Shown here: in pieces, positions 25,580 to 34,597 of the stretch
How positions within the stretch are numbered: position 1 is the stretch's first letter
Layout: each line of letters opens with the position of its first letter
From: Chloroflexota bacterium
Lineage (GTDB): Bacteria > Chloroflexota > Anaerolineae > Anaerolineales > DRMV01
Length of the DNA: 64,000 bases
Reading direction: 5' to 3'
Assembly (NCBI GenBank): GCA_011322445.1
Contig: DRMV01000032.1
Location: 1-64,000, forward strand
Notes under the pieces: generated by a model
Told to the model about the DNA's origin: nothing
What the model saw: only the letters and a program-made list of their open reading frames with translations
Database searches by the model: none
Position numbers and translations under genes: made by a program

Positions 25580-25740
25580 CTGTTCAGCCTTGGAAGGGAG
25601 AACTACAGATTTCACAGATTAGCACAGAAAACACGGAAATGCTCTTTGCGCCTTTTGCCTTCTGCGCGCTTTGGCGTTAACCTCTTGGCGTCCTGGCCTT
25701 CTTTGCGCTTCTGCGCGCTTATCGCAGGCAGGCTGAACAG
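25580..25740. repeat. 161-bp element with terminal inverted repeats (MITE-like), copy 1
   Basis: CTGTTCAGCCT at 25580-25590 is the exact inverted complement of AGGCTGAACAG at 25730-25740. Between them are CACAGATTAGCACAGA, then tracts such as TTTGCGCC, CTTTGGCG and CTTGGCG. The element ends 3 nt from the tmk stop codon. A second copy with the same order of parts lies at 53051-53255. There is no open reading frame of note. Confidence 0.65.
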
Positions 25741-25743
25741 GGG

Positions 25744-26379
25744 CTACTTCGCAGGGGAAGGCTGCGTCAGCCGTCTCAGCACCGCGGCGCGCACATCGGC
25801 CTGGACGGCTTCCCGCGGGCGGTGAGCAGGAATGCGCACCCAGCGTTGCGGCTCGGCAGCGGCCAGTTGGGCATACCCGGCCTGCACCCGGCGGTGGAAG
25901 GCCAGGGCTTCGGCATCGAGGCGGTTGCGGCGCGTCGGTGCAATGCGCGCCAGCCCGGCTTCCACCGGCAGGTCAAGCCACAGCGTCAGGTCGGGCCACA
26001 GGCCGCCGGTGGCATAGTCAATCAGGCGGCGCAGTTCGGCAACATCCTCACCGCGGCCATAGCCCTGATAGGCTAAAGTGGAATCGGCATAGCGGTCGCA
26101 AATCACGATTTTGCCCGCTTTGAGCGCCGGGGAGATGAGTTCTTCCACATGCTGGGCGCGAGAGGCCTGGAAGAGCAGCACCTCGGTGCGGGGGTGCATG
26201 GCCTGGTTGGTGCGGTTGAGCAATACCTGACGAATCTGGTCGCCGATGGGCGTACCCCCCGGTTCGCGCGTCAGCACGACGGTGTAACCCTGGCGTTCCA
26301 GAAATTCGGCCAGCAAGCGCGCCTGCGTGCTCTTGCCGCTACCTTCCGGCCCTTCAAAGGTGATGAACAGCCCCCCCAT
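25744..26379 (-). CDS. tmk: thymidylate kinase
   Basis: The enzyme phosphorylates dTMP to dTDP. FITFEGPEGSGKSTQARLL is the P-loop, VLTREPGGTPIGDQIR the DRX-type substrate motif, and DRYADSTLAYQGYGRG the next conserved block. The LID region is ARIAPTRRNRLDAE. The 211-residue length is normal. It starts 1 nt after the stop of the R3H ATPase gene, so the two are co-transcribed. The TIR element lies immediately downstream. Confidence 0.95.
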   Translation of the reverse strand: MGGLFITFEGPEGSGKSTQARLLAEFLERQGYTVVLTREPGGTPIGDQIRQVLLNRTNQAMHPRTEVLLFQASRAQHVEELISPALKAGKIVICDRYADSTLAYQGYGRGEDVAELRRLIDYATGGLWPDLTLWLDLPVEAGLARIAPTRRNRLDAEALAFHRRVQAGYAQLAAAEPQRWVRIPAHRPREAVQADVRAAVLRRLTQPSPAK

Positions 26380-26380
26380 G

Positions 26381-27973
26381 TTACCCTTCCCGCGTAATCC
26401 GCACCCGGCGGAAAGGCTCGCGCCCGTAGGAGCGGGAAGCCAGGTGGGCCTCTTCGGCCAGGCGATGTTGCAGGCGGCGGATGTCGGCAGGCGCCGGGGT
26501 AAGGTCTACCCAGTCGGCGCCCTCCAGCACGGCTTCAATGGCGGCCTGGGTTTCGGCCAGGATCTGGTCGATGGTCATGCTGTCGGCGCGGGCTTCCAGG
26601 TGGAAGAGGTTTTCCAGGAAGGTCTCCATCTGTTTGACGGTGTTGGAGCGCAGCACATGGATGGGGAGGCCGCGGTTTTCGGCGTCCACGATGACCCGCG
26701 GGCGCTTGCGATAGTAGGAGCGCAAAGTCACCAGCACCTGCGCATCGCCGAGGTTATCCACCACGCGGGCGGGCACATGCAAGTATTGGGCGGCTTTGCG
26801 CAGCCGGTTGCGGGCCACGCCGTGGGGGTAAATGCGAATCGGCCGCAAGCCGCGCCCGCCCTGCGCCGCGGGCTGGGCGTAGCGCGCTTCCTCTTCCATT
26901 TCCTCGCCCCCCGCAAAGGAAGGCACACCGCGGCGCTTCGGCCCGCGACGGTCGCGGTTGTTCTCTTGCTTGAGGGTGATTTCCTCAATATGGATTTCGC
27001 CGTCTGCGTCACGGGAACGCAGTTCCGCCCGCAGCGGTGCCCCGCGCAGGAGGGCATCCACCGCCTCAGCCACATCTTTGTGCACCAGCAGGCGGTCGCG
27101 GTCCTGGATTTCCACCAGGATGTCGAAGGTGGGCGGCGAGCGGCGTTCCAGCACGGTTTTCTGGGTGCCGCGGCGGCGGGCTTCCTCGTCGGAAAGCGTG
27201 ACCGATTCGATGCCGCCGACCAAATCGGAAAGCGTGGGGTTGAGGAGCAGGTTTTCCAGCGCGTTGCCGTGGGCGGTGGCGATGAGTTGCACGCCGCGCT
27301 CGGCAATCGTGCGCGCGGCCAGGGCTTCCAGTTCACGCCCGATTTCGTCAATGACGATGACCTCGGGGTTGTGGTTTTCCACCGCCTCGATCATCACCTC
27401 GTGCTGCAACGAGGGCATGGGCACCTGCATCCGGCGGGCGCGCCCCACGGCCGGGTGAGGCACATCGCCATCGCCGCCGATTTCGTTGGAGGTATCCACA
27501 ATGACGACGCGCTTTTTCTCAGCCAGGATGCGGGCGGCTTCCCGCAGCAGGGTGGTCTTGCCCACACCGGGGCGGCCCAGCAGGAGCACACTCTTGCCGC
27601 TCTCGATGAGGTCTTGAATGATATCCACCGTGCCGTAAACCGCGCGCCCCACGCGGCAGGTCAGGCCCACCACATCGCCGCGGCGGTTGCGGATGGCCGC
27701 GATGCGGTGCAGGGTGCGCTCGATGCCGGCGCGGTTGTCTTCATCGAACGCACCGACCCGCGCCACGACGTAGTCAATCTCCTCACGGGTGACTTCGCTT
27801 TCCCGCAAGACGATTTCGCCGTGGGTAAAGCGCGCCGTGGGCACCCGCCCGAGGTCGAGGATGACTTCCAGGAGGTTGTCGCTGTCGTCGGCGTTCTCGA
27901 CAGCGCGGGCAATTTCAGGGGGCAGCACGGCCAAAAGGGCGTGCAGATCGTCGGTGATTTTACGGGTGGTCAT
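26381..27973 (-). CDS. R3H domain AAA+ ATPase (SpoIIIAA/Ycf45-like)
   Basis: The 530-residue protein has a P-loop (LLGRPGVGKTTLLREAAR, near residue 130), Walker B (EVIVIDEIGRELEAL) and a HGNALENLLLNPTL segment typical of the SpoIIIAA/Ycf45 family. A charged variable linker follows. An R3H motif (R-x3-H in RRLQHRL) sits in the last 40 residues, implying single-stranded nucleic acid binding. Start ATG 27973 follows GAGGG; the open frame extends 92 codons further upstream but lacks homology there and overlaps the preceding gene. Cellular role unknown. Confidence 0.88.
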   Translation of the reverse strand: MTTRKITDDLHALLAVLPPEIARAVENADDSDNLLEVILDLGRVPTARFTHGEIVLRESEVTREEIDYVVARVGAFDEDNRAGIERTLHRIAAIRNRRGDVVGLTCRVGRAVYGTVDIIQDLIESGKSVLLLGRPGVGKTTLLREAARILAEKKRVVIVDTSNEIGGDGDVPHPAVGRARRMQVPMPSLQHEVMIEAVENHNPEVIVIDEIGRELEALAARTIAERGVQLIATAHGNALENLLLNPTLSDLVGGIESVTLSDEEARRRGTQKTVLERRSPPTFDILVEIQDRDRLLVHKDVAEAVDALLRGAPLRAELRSRDADGEIHIEEITLKQENNRDRRGPKRRGVPSFAGGEEMEEEARYAQPAAQGGRGLRPIRIYPHGVARNRLRKAAQYLHVPARVVDNLGDAQVLVTLRSYYRKRPRVIVDAENRGLPIHVLRSNTVKQMETFLENLFHLEARADSMTIDQILAETQAAIEAVLEGADWVDLTPAPADIRRLQHRLAEEAHLASRSYGREPFRRVRITREG

Positions 27974-27980
27974 ACGACCC

Positions 27981-28898
27981 TCATTTGGCAAACAGAGTAG
28001 GCTGAGGCGCTTCCCGCTGCGCGGCCGCAGGCACCGCCTCGGCCACGGGTTGGGGCTGCACAGCCCAACGCGCCAGCAACGCCAGCGGCTCGCTGGGGCG
28101 GGCATCCAGCCTTTCGAGGGGGCCTTCCAGCCACACCTGGGCTTCGCGCACGGCAATGTAGAGGGGCTTTTCGCCCGTGCGCAGGAAGGCCACCAGCGCG
28201 CGTAAGGCCTCGCACGGGGCAGCAATGTCGGGGTCGAGCCAGGGAACAACCCAAATACCCTGCGGGCCGGCTTCCCAGCGGGCGACGCCCCGCACCTCGC
28301 CGTCCTCCAGATACACCACCGCGGTAGGAGCCGCGGCAGGCGGCGGCAAAAGATGCCGCACCAGCGGCGGCGTCAGGTTGGTGTAAAGCCTGTCGGCAGC
28401 CCAACGCTCATCGGCACGCGGCCACCGCCAGCGGCCTGCGCGGGCTTCGGCATGTTCTGTGGGCATCTGCCACAACCGCTGCCGGGCAAACACTCGAAAG
28501 CTCGCCCGCCGCAACGCGGGCAGCCACGGTGCCTGCTGGGGGGCGTCGGCCAGCAACGCGCGCGCGCCGCGCAGCGCGGGGTGCGCCAGCAAGGCTTCCA
28601 CCAGCGGGGTCAGCGCAGTTTCAGGCGAGAGGGCGGTTTTGGGGGCCAGGTAGAGCAGGCGTGCAATGCCTTCCTGGGGATTGTATTCGGCCAGGCCTAC
28701 CAACGGCGCCCCCTCGGCCGCTTCATCGGCCACCACCGCCATCCCCGTGGCAGCGGAAAACAATGCCACCAACGCGCCGCTTACCAGCCCCGCGCCGCCA
28801 ATGACCGCGCGACGGCTATCCAGGCAAAGCGCCTGTTCGCGGTAACGATACAACAGCGGCAGGTCGCGCCAGGTCAACGCGCGGGGCAAAGTGCTCAC
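27981..28898 (-). CDS. uncharacterised protein, possibly GNAT-like
   Basis: The 305-residue protein starts at GTG 28898, overlapping the pdxT stop by 4 nt (GTGA). An N-terminal half with [17 protein letters not shown] and [12 protein letters not shown], and a C-terminal half with [19 protein letters not shown], read like the strands of an acyltransferase (GNAT) fold, but I see no clear acetyl-CoA loop. The Pro/Ala-rich C-terminal 35 residues look disordered. It lies between pdxT and the R3H ATPase; the order may be conserved in related genomes (not checked). Confidence 0.6.
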   Translation of the reverse strand: MSTLPRALTWRDLPLLYRYREQALCLDSRRAVIGGAGLVSGALVALFSAATGMAVVADEAAEGAPLVGLAEYNPQEGIARLLYLAPKTALSPETALTPLVEALLAHPALRGARALLADAPQQAPWLPALRRASFRVFARQRLWQMPTEHAEARAGRWRWPRADERWAADRLYTNLTPPLVRHLLPPPAAAPTAVVYLEDGEVRGVARWEAGPQGIWVVPWLDPDIAAPCEALRALVAFLRTGEKPLYIAVREAQVWLEGPLERLDARPSEPLALLARWAVQPQPVAEAVPAAAQREAPQPTLFAK

Positions 28899-29551
28899 CG
28901 GTCAGGTTCCCATCCGGCCAGGTGCAGGAAGTAGCGGTGAAAGCGGGTGTCGTCGGTCAGTTCGGGGTGAAAGGCCGTAGCCAGCAGATGCCCTTGGCGG
29001 GCGGCTACAATGCGGCCGTCTTCCAACGTCGCCAGCACCTCCGCGGGCGGGGTGACGGTTTCGATGAGCGGCGCCCGGATGAAAATGGCATGGAACGGGC
29101 GGTCGTCGTCGGGGGCGACGGCTTTGAGGGCAGGCACCGGAATATCCACCTCGAAACTGGCGACCTGACGGCCAAAGGCATTGCGCTCCACGGTGATGTC
29201 CATCAGACCAAGGAGCGGCTGGTCACGGCGGGCATCCTTCGAGAGGAAAATCGCCCCCGCGCACGTGCCCCATATGGCGTGGTCGCGGCCAAAGGCCCGC
29301 AACGGCTCCAGCAGGTCAAAAGCCACGGCCAGTTTACCAATGGTGGTCGATTCACCGCCGGGGATGATGAGGCCCGCCAGCCCATCCAGGTCGGCGGGGC
29401 GGCGCACTTCGCGCACGGCGACGCCGATTTCGCGAAGCACCACTTCATGCTCCCAAAACGAGCCTTGCAGTGCGAGCACGCCCACGGTGAAGTCGGTGCG
29501 CGGGGGCGGCACTTTCTCAGGGGGAAGAAGGTTCGGAGCAGGCATGGGCAT
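28895..29551 (-). CDS. pdxT: pyridoxal 5'-phosphate synthase glutaminase subunit PdxT
   Basis: This class I glutamine amidotransferase feeds ammonia to PdxS. The signature [10 protein letters not shown] lies near residue 66. The nucleophile Cys sits in GTCAGAIFL, and His/Glu in [11 protein letters not shown] complete the triad. The N-terminal 22 residues (Pro-rich) are atypical, and the start is uncertain: TTG 29557, ATG 29551 and ATG 29545 all lack a clear ribosome binding site. I give 29551. It follows pdxS by 33 nt. Confidence 0.93.
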   Translation of the reverse strand: MPMPAPNLLPPEKVPPPRTDFTVGVLALQGSFWEHEVVLREIGVAVREVRRPADLDGLAGLIIPGGESTTIGKLAVAFDLLEPLRAFGRDHAIWGTCAGAIFLSKDARRDQPLLGLMDITVERNAFGRQVASFEVDIPVPALKAVAPDDDRPFHAIFIRAPLIETVTPPAEVLATLEDGRIVAARQGHLLATAFHPELTDDTRFHRYFLHLAGWEPDR

Positions 29552-29584
29552 AGGCAATGGCGAATAGCAAACTGCGAGGGTAAA

Positions 29585-30472
29585 TTACCAGCCGCGGCCG
29601 GCCAGGCGGGCTTCAGCGGGCAGGTCGGCGGCCTGTTGGCCGCGCATCGGCTCGCCCAGGCCCTTGCTCACTTCGGCCAGGATGGCGGGGTCGTTGTAGT
29701 GGGTCACAGCCTTGACAATGGCCGCGGCGCGCTTGGGCGGGTCTTCCGACTTGAAGATGCCGGAACCCACGAAGATGCCGTCCATGCCGAGTTGCATCAT
29801 CAGGGCCGCGTCGGCGGGCGTCGCGATGCCGCCCGCGGCGAAGTTGACCACCGGCAGGCGGCCGAGTTCCTTCACCTCGCGCACCAGATCCAGCGGCGCG
29901 CCGATTTCCTTGGCGTAGGTGTAGAGTTCTTCGTCGGCCATCGTCTGCAAGCGGCGGATTTCACCCAACACCGCCCGGGCGTGCCGCACGGCTTCCACCA
30001 CGTCGCCGGTGCCTGCTTCGCCTTTGGTGCGGATCATGGCCGCGCCTTCGGCAATGCGGCGCAGGGCTTCGCCCAGATTGCGCGCCCCGCACACGAAGGG
30101 CACTTTGAACTGGTGCTTGTCGATGTGGTGCTCTTCGTCGGCGGGGGTCAGCACCTCGGATTCGTCGATGTAATCCACGCCGAGGGCTTCCAGAATCTGG
30201 GCTTCCACGAAATGCCCGATGCGCACCTTCGCCATCACCGGAATGCTGACCGCATCCATGATTTTGAGAATGAGTTCGGGGTCGCTCATGCGCGCCACGC
30301 CGCCCTGCTTCCGAATATCGGCAGGGACGCGCTCCAGCGCCATCACGGCCACCGCGCCCGCGTCTTCGGCAATTTTGGCCTGTTCGGGCGTCACCACATC
30401 CATAATCACGCCGCCTTTGAGCATTTGCGCCAGGCCAACTTTCACTTTGTAAGAACCGGTTTGGGCTTCCAT
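29585..30472 (-). CDS. pdxS: pyridoxal 5'-phosphate synthase lyase subunit PdxS
   Basis: PdxS makes PLP directly from ribose-5-phosphate, glyceraldehyde-3-phosphate and ammonia. The conserved segments include [36 protein letters not shown] with an active-site lysine, [10 protein letters not shown] (phosphate loop) and [17 protein letters not shown]. The 295-residue protein is full length. GGAGG just before ATG 30472 rejects a long in-frame extension. Together with pdxT it gives this organism the DXP-independent route to vitamin B6. Confidence 0.96.
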   Translation of the reverse strand: MEAQTGSYKVKVGLAQMLKGGVIMDVVTPEQAKIAEDAGAVAVMALERVPADIRKQGGVARMSDPELILKIMDAVSIPVMAKVRIGHFVEAQILEALGVDYIDESEVLTPADEEHHIDKHQFKVPFVCGARNLGEALRRIAEGAAMIRTKGEAGTGDVVEAVRHARAVLGEIRRLQTMADEELYTYAKEIGAPLDLVREVKELGRLPVVNFAAGGIATPADAALMMQLGMDGIFVGSGIFKSEDPPKRAAAIVKAVTHYNDPAILAEVSKGLGEPMRGQQAADLPAEARLAGRGW

Positions 30473-30561
30473 TTTGAACCTCCGAGAATCATCCAATCTA
30501 TCCTGCGCGTTTATTCTATCACGGGAAGGCAAGGGCGGGGAGTTTCGGCCACCGCCTGCGG

Positions 30562-30567
30562 TATAAT
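30562..30567 (+). promoter_or_regulatory. -10 box of the yqeY gene, giving a near-leaderless start
   Basis: TATAAT lies only 7 nt before ATG 30575, with a weak -35 (TTTCGG). A transcript from this box would start at or next to the ATG, implying a leaderless or nearly leaderless mRNA. Confidence 0.5.
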
Positions 30568-30574
30568 GAAGGCC

Positions 30575-31024
30575 ATGAACACCAAACAGCAACTTCAAGA
30601 GGCCTTGAAAGAGGCCATGCGCCAGCGAGATGACCTGCAGAAGCGCACGCTGCGCCTCGCGTTGGCAGCGATCAAGCTCGCGGAAGTGGAGCACGGCGGC
30701 GAGTTGGACGAAAATGCGGTGCTCGGCGTACTGCAAAAGGAAATCAAAGCCCGTCGGGAAACCATCGAAGGCGCCCGGCGCGCTGGCCGCGACGACCTGA
30801 TTGCCGACGCAGAAGCAGAAACTGCGGTGCTGCAGGAATTCCTCCCGCCGCCGCTCACCCCCGAAGCACTGGAAGCCCTGGCGCGTGAGGTCATCGCCGA
30901 AGTGGGTGCCACCTCGCCCCGCGAGATGGGCAAGGTGATGGCCGCGCTGATGCCGCGCCTGCAGGGCCGCGCCACCGGCAAGGAAGCCAGCCAGGTGGTG
31001 CGTCGCCTGCTGCAAGGCTCCTGA
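30575..31024 (+). CDS. GatB/YqeY domain-containing protein
   Basis: The 149-residue protein matches the stand-alone YqeY family, related to the C-terminal tRNA-binding domain of Gat[17 protein letters not shown] opens it; [20 protein letters not shown] and [12 protein letters not shown] follow, and [19 protein letters not shown] lies near the C-terminus. A role in tRNA amidation quality control is suggested for the family only. It is divergent from pdxS, with a TATAAT directly in front. The next gene starts 5 nt downstream. Confidence 0.9.
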   Translation: MNTKQQLQEALKEAMRQRDDLQKRTLRLALAAIKLAEVEHGGELDENAVLGVLQKEIKARRETIEGARRAGRDDLIADAEAETAVLQEFLPPPLTPEALEALAREVIAEVGATSPREMGKVMAALMPRLQGRATGKEASQVVRRLLQGS

Positions 31025-31029
31025 TTTTT

Positions 31030-33267
31030 ATGTCCGGCCTGACACCCCCTACGGCATCCCCTGCTTCCGCTTCCATCCACCCCTCGGCCAAGGCGTGGCG
31101 GCTGCGGCGCGCCCTGCTCGCGCTGCTGATGCTCGCCGCGGTTGCAGGCATCATGTGGTTGAGCACCGCCGAAGACAACCTCGCCCTGCACGCGGGCGAA
31201 GTCGCGCCGCGCGACATCCTTGCCCCTTACAGCCACACCTACGAAAGCGCCGTCCTCACCGAAAAGCGCCGCGAGGCCGCCGCGCAGGCGGTTTCCAAAG
31301 TCTATGCTCCGCCCGACGCCAGCATCGGACGCCGCCAGTTGGAACGGCTGCGCGCCGCGCTGACCTTCATTACCGCGGTGCGCGCCGACCCTTACGCCAC
31401 CCAGCAACAAAAACTTGCCGACCTCGCGGCCATCCAGGGGTTGCACCTTTCTGCCAGCGAGGCACGCTACCTCCTCACCCTCGACGACGAACGCTGGCAA
31501 AACATCCAGCAAGAAGCCCAACGCGTGCTGGAAACCATGATGCGCGCGCCTATCCGTGAAGACCAGTTGGAAGAAGCGCGCCGCAACATCCCCGCGTTCA
31601 TCACCCTCACCATGCCCGAGCGCCAGGCCGACCTGGTCGAGCGGCTGGTCGAAGCCTTTCTCGCCCCCAACAGCCTTTACAGCGCCTCGCTCACCGAGGC
31701 GGCCCGCGAAAAGGCGCGGGAAGCCGTGCCCCCCGTGGTGCGGGCCTTCCGACGGGGCGAAACCATCGTCCAGCGCGGGCAGGTCCTGACCCCTGAAGAC
31801 ATTGAAGCACTGAAAGAATACGGCCTGCTGCAAGGCACGGCTCGCTGGCAAGCCATCCTCGCGCCGCTGTTGCTGGTGCTGATTGCTTTCCTGGTGCTGG
31901 CGGCCTACATCCGCCTGCGCCGCCCCATGTTGGGCGAAAACATCACCGCGCTGACGATTGCCGGGGGGCTGGGCATTCTCTTCCTGGTGGGGGCGCGCAT
32001 CACCATCCCTGGGCACATCGTGCTGCCCTACGTCTACCCCTTTGCCGCCTACCCGCTGGTGATGTTCCTGCTGTTCGACGCCGAAAGCGCGCTGGTATTT
32101 CTGCTGCCGTTGCTGGCGTTGGGGCTGTATCACCTGCCCCACGGCTTTGAGTTGATGACCTACCACGCCTTTCTGGGCATTGCGGGCGTGGTGCTGCTCA
32201 GCCAGGTGCAGCGCATGCGCACCTTCTTCCTCGCCAGCGCGGGCATGGCCCTGACAGGGGGCACGGTGCTGCTCGCCACCCGCCTGGCCTCGCCTTCCAC
32301 CGACCTGCCGGGCATGATCACCTTGCTGGGGGCAGCGGCGACCAACGGCGTGCTGGCTTCCAGCCTGGCCCTGGTGTTGCATTACTTCCTTGCGCCGCCC
32401 CTCGGGCAGATTACGCCCATCCAACTGCTGGAACTTTCCCGCCCCGACCAACCTTTGCTGCAAGAACTGCTGCAAAAAGCGCCAGGCACTTACCAGCACA
32501 GCCTGCAAGTCGCCAACCTGGCCGAACAAGCCGCCCGGGCCGTGCACGCCGATGCGCTGCTGGTGCGGGTCGGTGCGTTGTATCACGACATCGGCAAGGT
32601 GCTGCGGCCCCAGTTCTTCATTGAAAATCAGCCCCCCGGCAGCACCAACCCCCACGAGCGCCTCTCGCCCGAAGAGAGCGCCCGTATCATCATCGCCCAC
32701 GTGAGCGACGGGCTGGCGCTGGCGAAAGAACACCGTCTGCCCCGCCGCATTCAAGATTTCATCGCCGAGCATCACGGCACGCTGATCACCCGCTATCAGT
32801 ATGCCCGCGCGGTGCAAGAGGCCGGCGGCGATGCCAACAAGGTAGACATCGAACATTTCCGCTACCCCGGCCCGCGCCCCCAAAGCAAGGAAACCGCCCT
32901 CGTGATGCTGGCCGACGGCTGCGAGGCGCGCGCCCGTGCCGAGCATCCCCCCGACAAACACGAACTGCGCCGCCTGGTGCACGACACCATCACCACCCGC
33001 ATCCGCGAAGGGCAACTCAGCGACACCCAACTTACCCTGCACGACCTGAAAACCATCGAAGACACCTTCGTCGCCGCGTTGCAAGGGGTTTACCACCCCC
33101 GCATCCAATACCCCCAACTGCAGGAAAACCGCGGCCAGGCGACCATTCCTGCTTCCGAAGCGCGGGCGCTGGCCACGGGCGACCCTGAGCCCCCCGCAAC
33201 GGAAGACGCCGAGGCTTCTCCTCCGCCGGAAAACGACGACCATGCCCACCATTCATCTGACGATTGA
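31030..33267 (+). CDS. 7TM-HD domain phosphohydrolase (PgpH-like, cyclic di-AMP type)
   Basis: The 745-residue protein has an N-terminal membrane helix (about 26-46), a 7TMR-HDED extracytoplasmic domain (about 50-260), a 7TM block (about 272-460) and a cytoplasmic HD domain (about 480-640). The metal-binding HD pair is His519-Asp520 in LYHDIGKVLRPQFF, with further histidines in IIIAHVSDGL and EHHGTLITRYQY. Relatives such as PgpH cleave cyclic di-AMP; that activity is inferred. It overlaps ybeY by 26 nt, a pairing common in other bacteria. Confidence 0.92.
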   Translation: MSGLTPPTASPASASIHPSAKAWRLRRALLALLMLAAVAGIMWLSTAEDNLALHAGEVAPRDILAPYSHTYESAVLTEKRREAAAQAVSKVYAPPDASIGRRQLERLRAALTFITAVRADPYATQQQKLADLAAIQGLHLSASEARYLLTLDDERWQNIQQEAQRVLETMMRAPIREDQLEEARRNIPAFITLTMPERQADLVERLVEAFLAPNSLYSASLTEAAREKAREAVPPVVRAFRRGETIVQRGQVLTPEDIEALKEYGLLQGTARWQAILAPLLLVLIAFLVLAAYIRLRRPMLGENITALTIAGGLGILFLVGARITIPGHIVLPYVYPFAAYPLVMFLLFDAESALVFLLPLLALGLYHLPHGFELMTYHAFLGIAGVVLLSQVQRMRTFFLASAGMALTGGTVLLATRLASPSTDLPGMITLLGAAATNGVLASSLALVLHYFLAPPLGQITPIQLLELSRPDQPLLQELLQKAPGTYQHSLQVANLAEQAARAVHADALLVRVGALYHDIGKVLRPQFFIENQPPGSTNPHERLSPEESARIIIAHVSDGLALAKEHRLPRRIQDFIAEHHGTLITRYQYARAVQEAGGDANKVDIEHFRYPGPRPQSKETALVMLADGCEARARAEHPPDKHELRRLVHDTITTRIREGQLSDTQLTLHDLKTIEDTFVAALQGVYHPRIQYPQLQENRGQATIPASEARALATGDPEPPATEDAEASPPPENDDHAHHSSDD

Positions 33268-33694
33268 GCCTCCCTACCAGGAAGCCGTGGACGCCGACCT
33301 GCTGCGCCGGGCCGCGGTGGCAGCGTTGCAGCAACAGGAAGCCCCGCCCGCGGCGCTAAGCCTGCTCATTACCGACGACGAAACCGTCCGCCGCCTGAAC
33401 GCGCGCTATCGCGGCATCGACGCGCCGACCGACGTCCTCTCTTTTGAAGACGGCAGCACCGACCCCGAAACGGGCGCGCTCTACCTCGGCGACATCGTGA
33501 TCGCTTACCCTCGCGCGGCGGCGCAGGCCGCACGCGGCGGCCACCCCATCGCCTGGGAACTTTGCCTGCTGACCGTCCACGGCGTGCTGCACCTGCTGGG
33601 GCACGACCATGCCAACCCCGACGAAAAAGCCCGCATGTGGGCAGCCCAACGCCGCATCCTGGAAAGCCTGGGCTGCCCCCTCTCACCACCCTAA
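33242..33694 (+). CDS. ybeY: endoribonuclease YbeY
   Basis: This zinc-dependent RNase acts in 16S rRNA maturation and ribosome quality control. The HGVLHLLGHDH metal site (His-x3-His-x5-His pattern) lies near residue 115, and RGIDAPTDVLSFEDG is the other family signature. The 150-residue length is normal. It begins inside the 3' end of the HD-domain gene, with no own ribosome binding site, so translation is probably coupled. A dgkA-like gene follows 42 nt downstream. Confidence 0.95.
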   Translation: MPTIHLTIEPPYQEAVDADLLRRAAVAALQQQEAPPAALSLLITDDETVRRLNARYRGIDAPTDVLSFEDGSTDPETGALYLGDIVIAYPRAAAQAARGGHPIAWELCLLTVHGVLHLLGHDHANPDEKARMWAAQRRILESLGCPLSPP

Positions 33695-33736
33695 GCCTGT
33701 CCGCCCCGTTGTCGGGCGGCTTCTGACCACACACGC

Positions 33737-34117
33737 ATGTCTAAAACGCCTTCCCGAATCCAGGCCTTCCGCCACGCCTTCGAGGGGCTGGGCTACCTGC
33801 TGCACACCCAGCCCAACGCGCGCATCCATGCCGCGGCCACGGTGGGCGTGGTGGCGCTGGGGCTATGGCTGCGCTTAGAGGCGCGCTCATGGGCGCTGCT
33901 GGCCGCTGCCATCACCGTCGTGTGGGCCGCCGAAGCAGGCAACACCGCGCTCGAAGCCCTGGTCGACCTGGTTTCGCCCGAAGTCCACCCCACTGCCAAA
34001 GCTGCCAAAGACACCGCCGCCGCCAGCGTGCTGCTGGCCGCCAGTGGGGCTGTGGTCATCGGCCTGTTGGTGCTGGGGCCACCCTTGTGGCACCGCCTGG
34101 CCGCCTTCCTGCCTTGA
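33737..34117 (+). CDS. diacylglycerol/undecaprenol kinase (DgkA-like)
   Basis: The 126-residue integral membrane kinase has three helices. Family residues are seen in EAGNTALEALVDLV (catalytic Glu and Asn) and HPTAKAAKDTAAASVLLAA. In Gram-positives the family phosphorylates undecaprenol; in E. coli diacylglycerol. Clustering with ybeY and the HD gene is common elsewhere and supports the undecaprenol kinase reading. The ATG at 33737 starts MSKTPSRIQ. Confidence 0.9.
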   Translation: MSKTPSRIQAFRHAFEGLGYLLHTQPNARIHAAATVGVVALGLWLRLEARSWALLAAAITVVWAAEAGNTALEALVDLVSPEVHPTAKAAKDTAAASVLLAASGAVVIGLLVLGPPLWHRLAAFLP

Positions 34118-34126
34118 GAAAAGCCC

Positions 34127-34597
34127 ATGCCTTCTTCAGACGCTCTCCCCCTCGATTACCGCGCGGCTGGCGGCGTCATCGTCCGCCCCTCGCAAGAAGT
34201 GCTGGTACTGGAACGCCCCGCACGCGGCGAAATCCGCCTGCCGAAAGGCCACATCGACCCCGGTGAAGCCCCTTTGCAAACCGCGCTGCGGGAAATCGCC
34301 GAAGAAAGCGGCTTCCAACGCCTTCGCCTGCTGGCCGACCTCGGCACGCAGCGGGTAGCCTTCCCCTACCAGGGCCGCACGTGGGTGCGCGAAGAGCACT
34401 ATTTCCTCTTCCTGCGGGAAGGCCCCACCGAACCGGACACCGCGGCCGAAAGCCAGTTCATCCCTCGCTGGGTCTCGTGGGAAACTGCCGAAGAGATACT
34501 GAGTTTTGAGCCCGAGCGGGAATGGGTACGCCGCGCCCGCGCGGCCTGGGCCCGCCACCTGCCCCCCGCCCCTTTTCACGCTGGAGGTCACGCATGA
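34127..34597 (+). CDS. NUDIX hydrolase
   Basis: The 156-residue protein has a clear NUDIX box (G-x5-E-x7-R-E-x2-E-E-x-G) in GHIDPGEAP through REIAEESGF, residues about 45-67. Such enzymes hydrolyse nucleoside diphosphates linked to another group; substrates here could be dinucleoside polyphosphates or NTPs. It follows dgkA by 9 nt. Its last codons contain GGAGG, the ribosome binding site for the next gene, which overlaps its stop by 4 nt. Confidence 0.92.
   Translation: MPSSDALPLDYRAAGGVIVRPSQEVLVLERPARGEIRLPKGHIDPGEAPLQTALREIAEESGFQRLRLLADLGTQRVAFPYQGRTWVREEHYFLFLREGPTEPDTAAESQFIPRWVSWETAEEILSFEPEREWVRRARAAWARHLPPAPFHAGGHA

Noticed and set aside
28922-30574. Long plus-strand frame leading into yqeY
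   Set aside because: Antisense to pdxT and pdxS; only the yqeY part from 30575 carries a known domain.
30595-33252. 885-codon open frame on the minus strand
   Set aside because: Antisense to yqeY and the 7TM-HD gene, both with clear motifs; its Gln/Gly/Arg-rich sequence is typical of a high-GC shadow frame.
33701-33719. Terminator between ybeY and the dgkA-like gene
   Set aside because: The CCGCCC/GGGCGG stem is short and no T-run follows; the two genes probably share a transcript.
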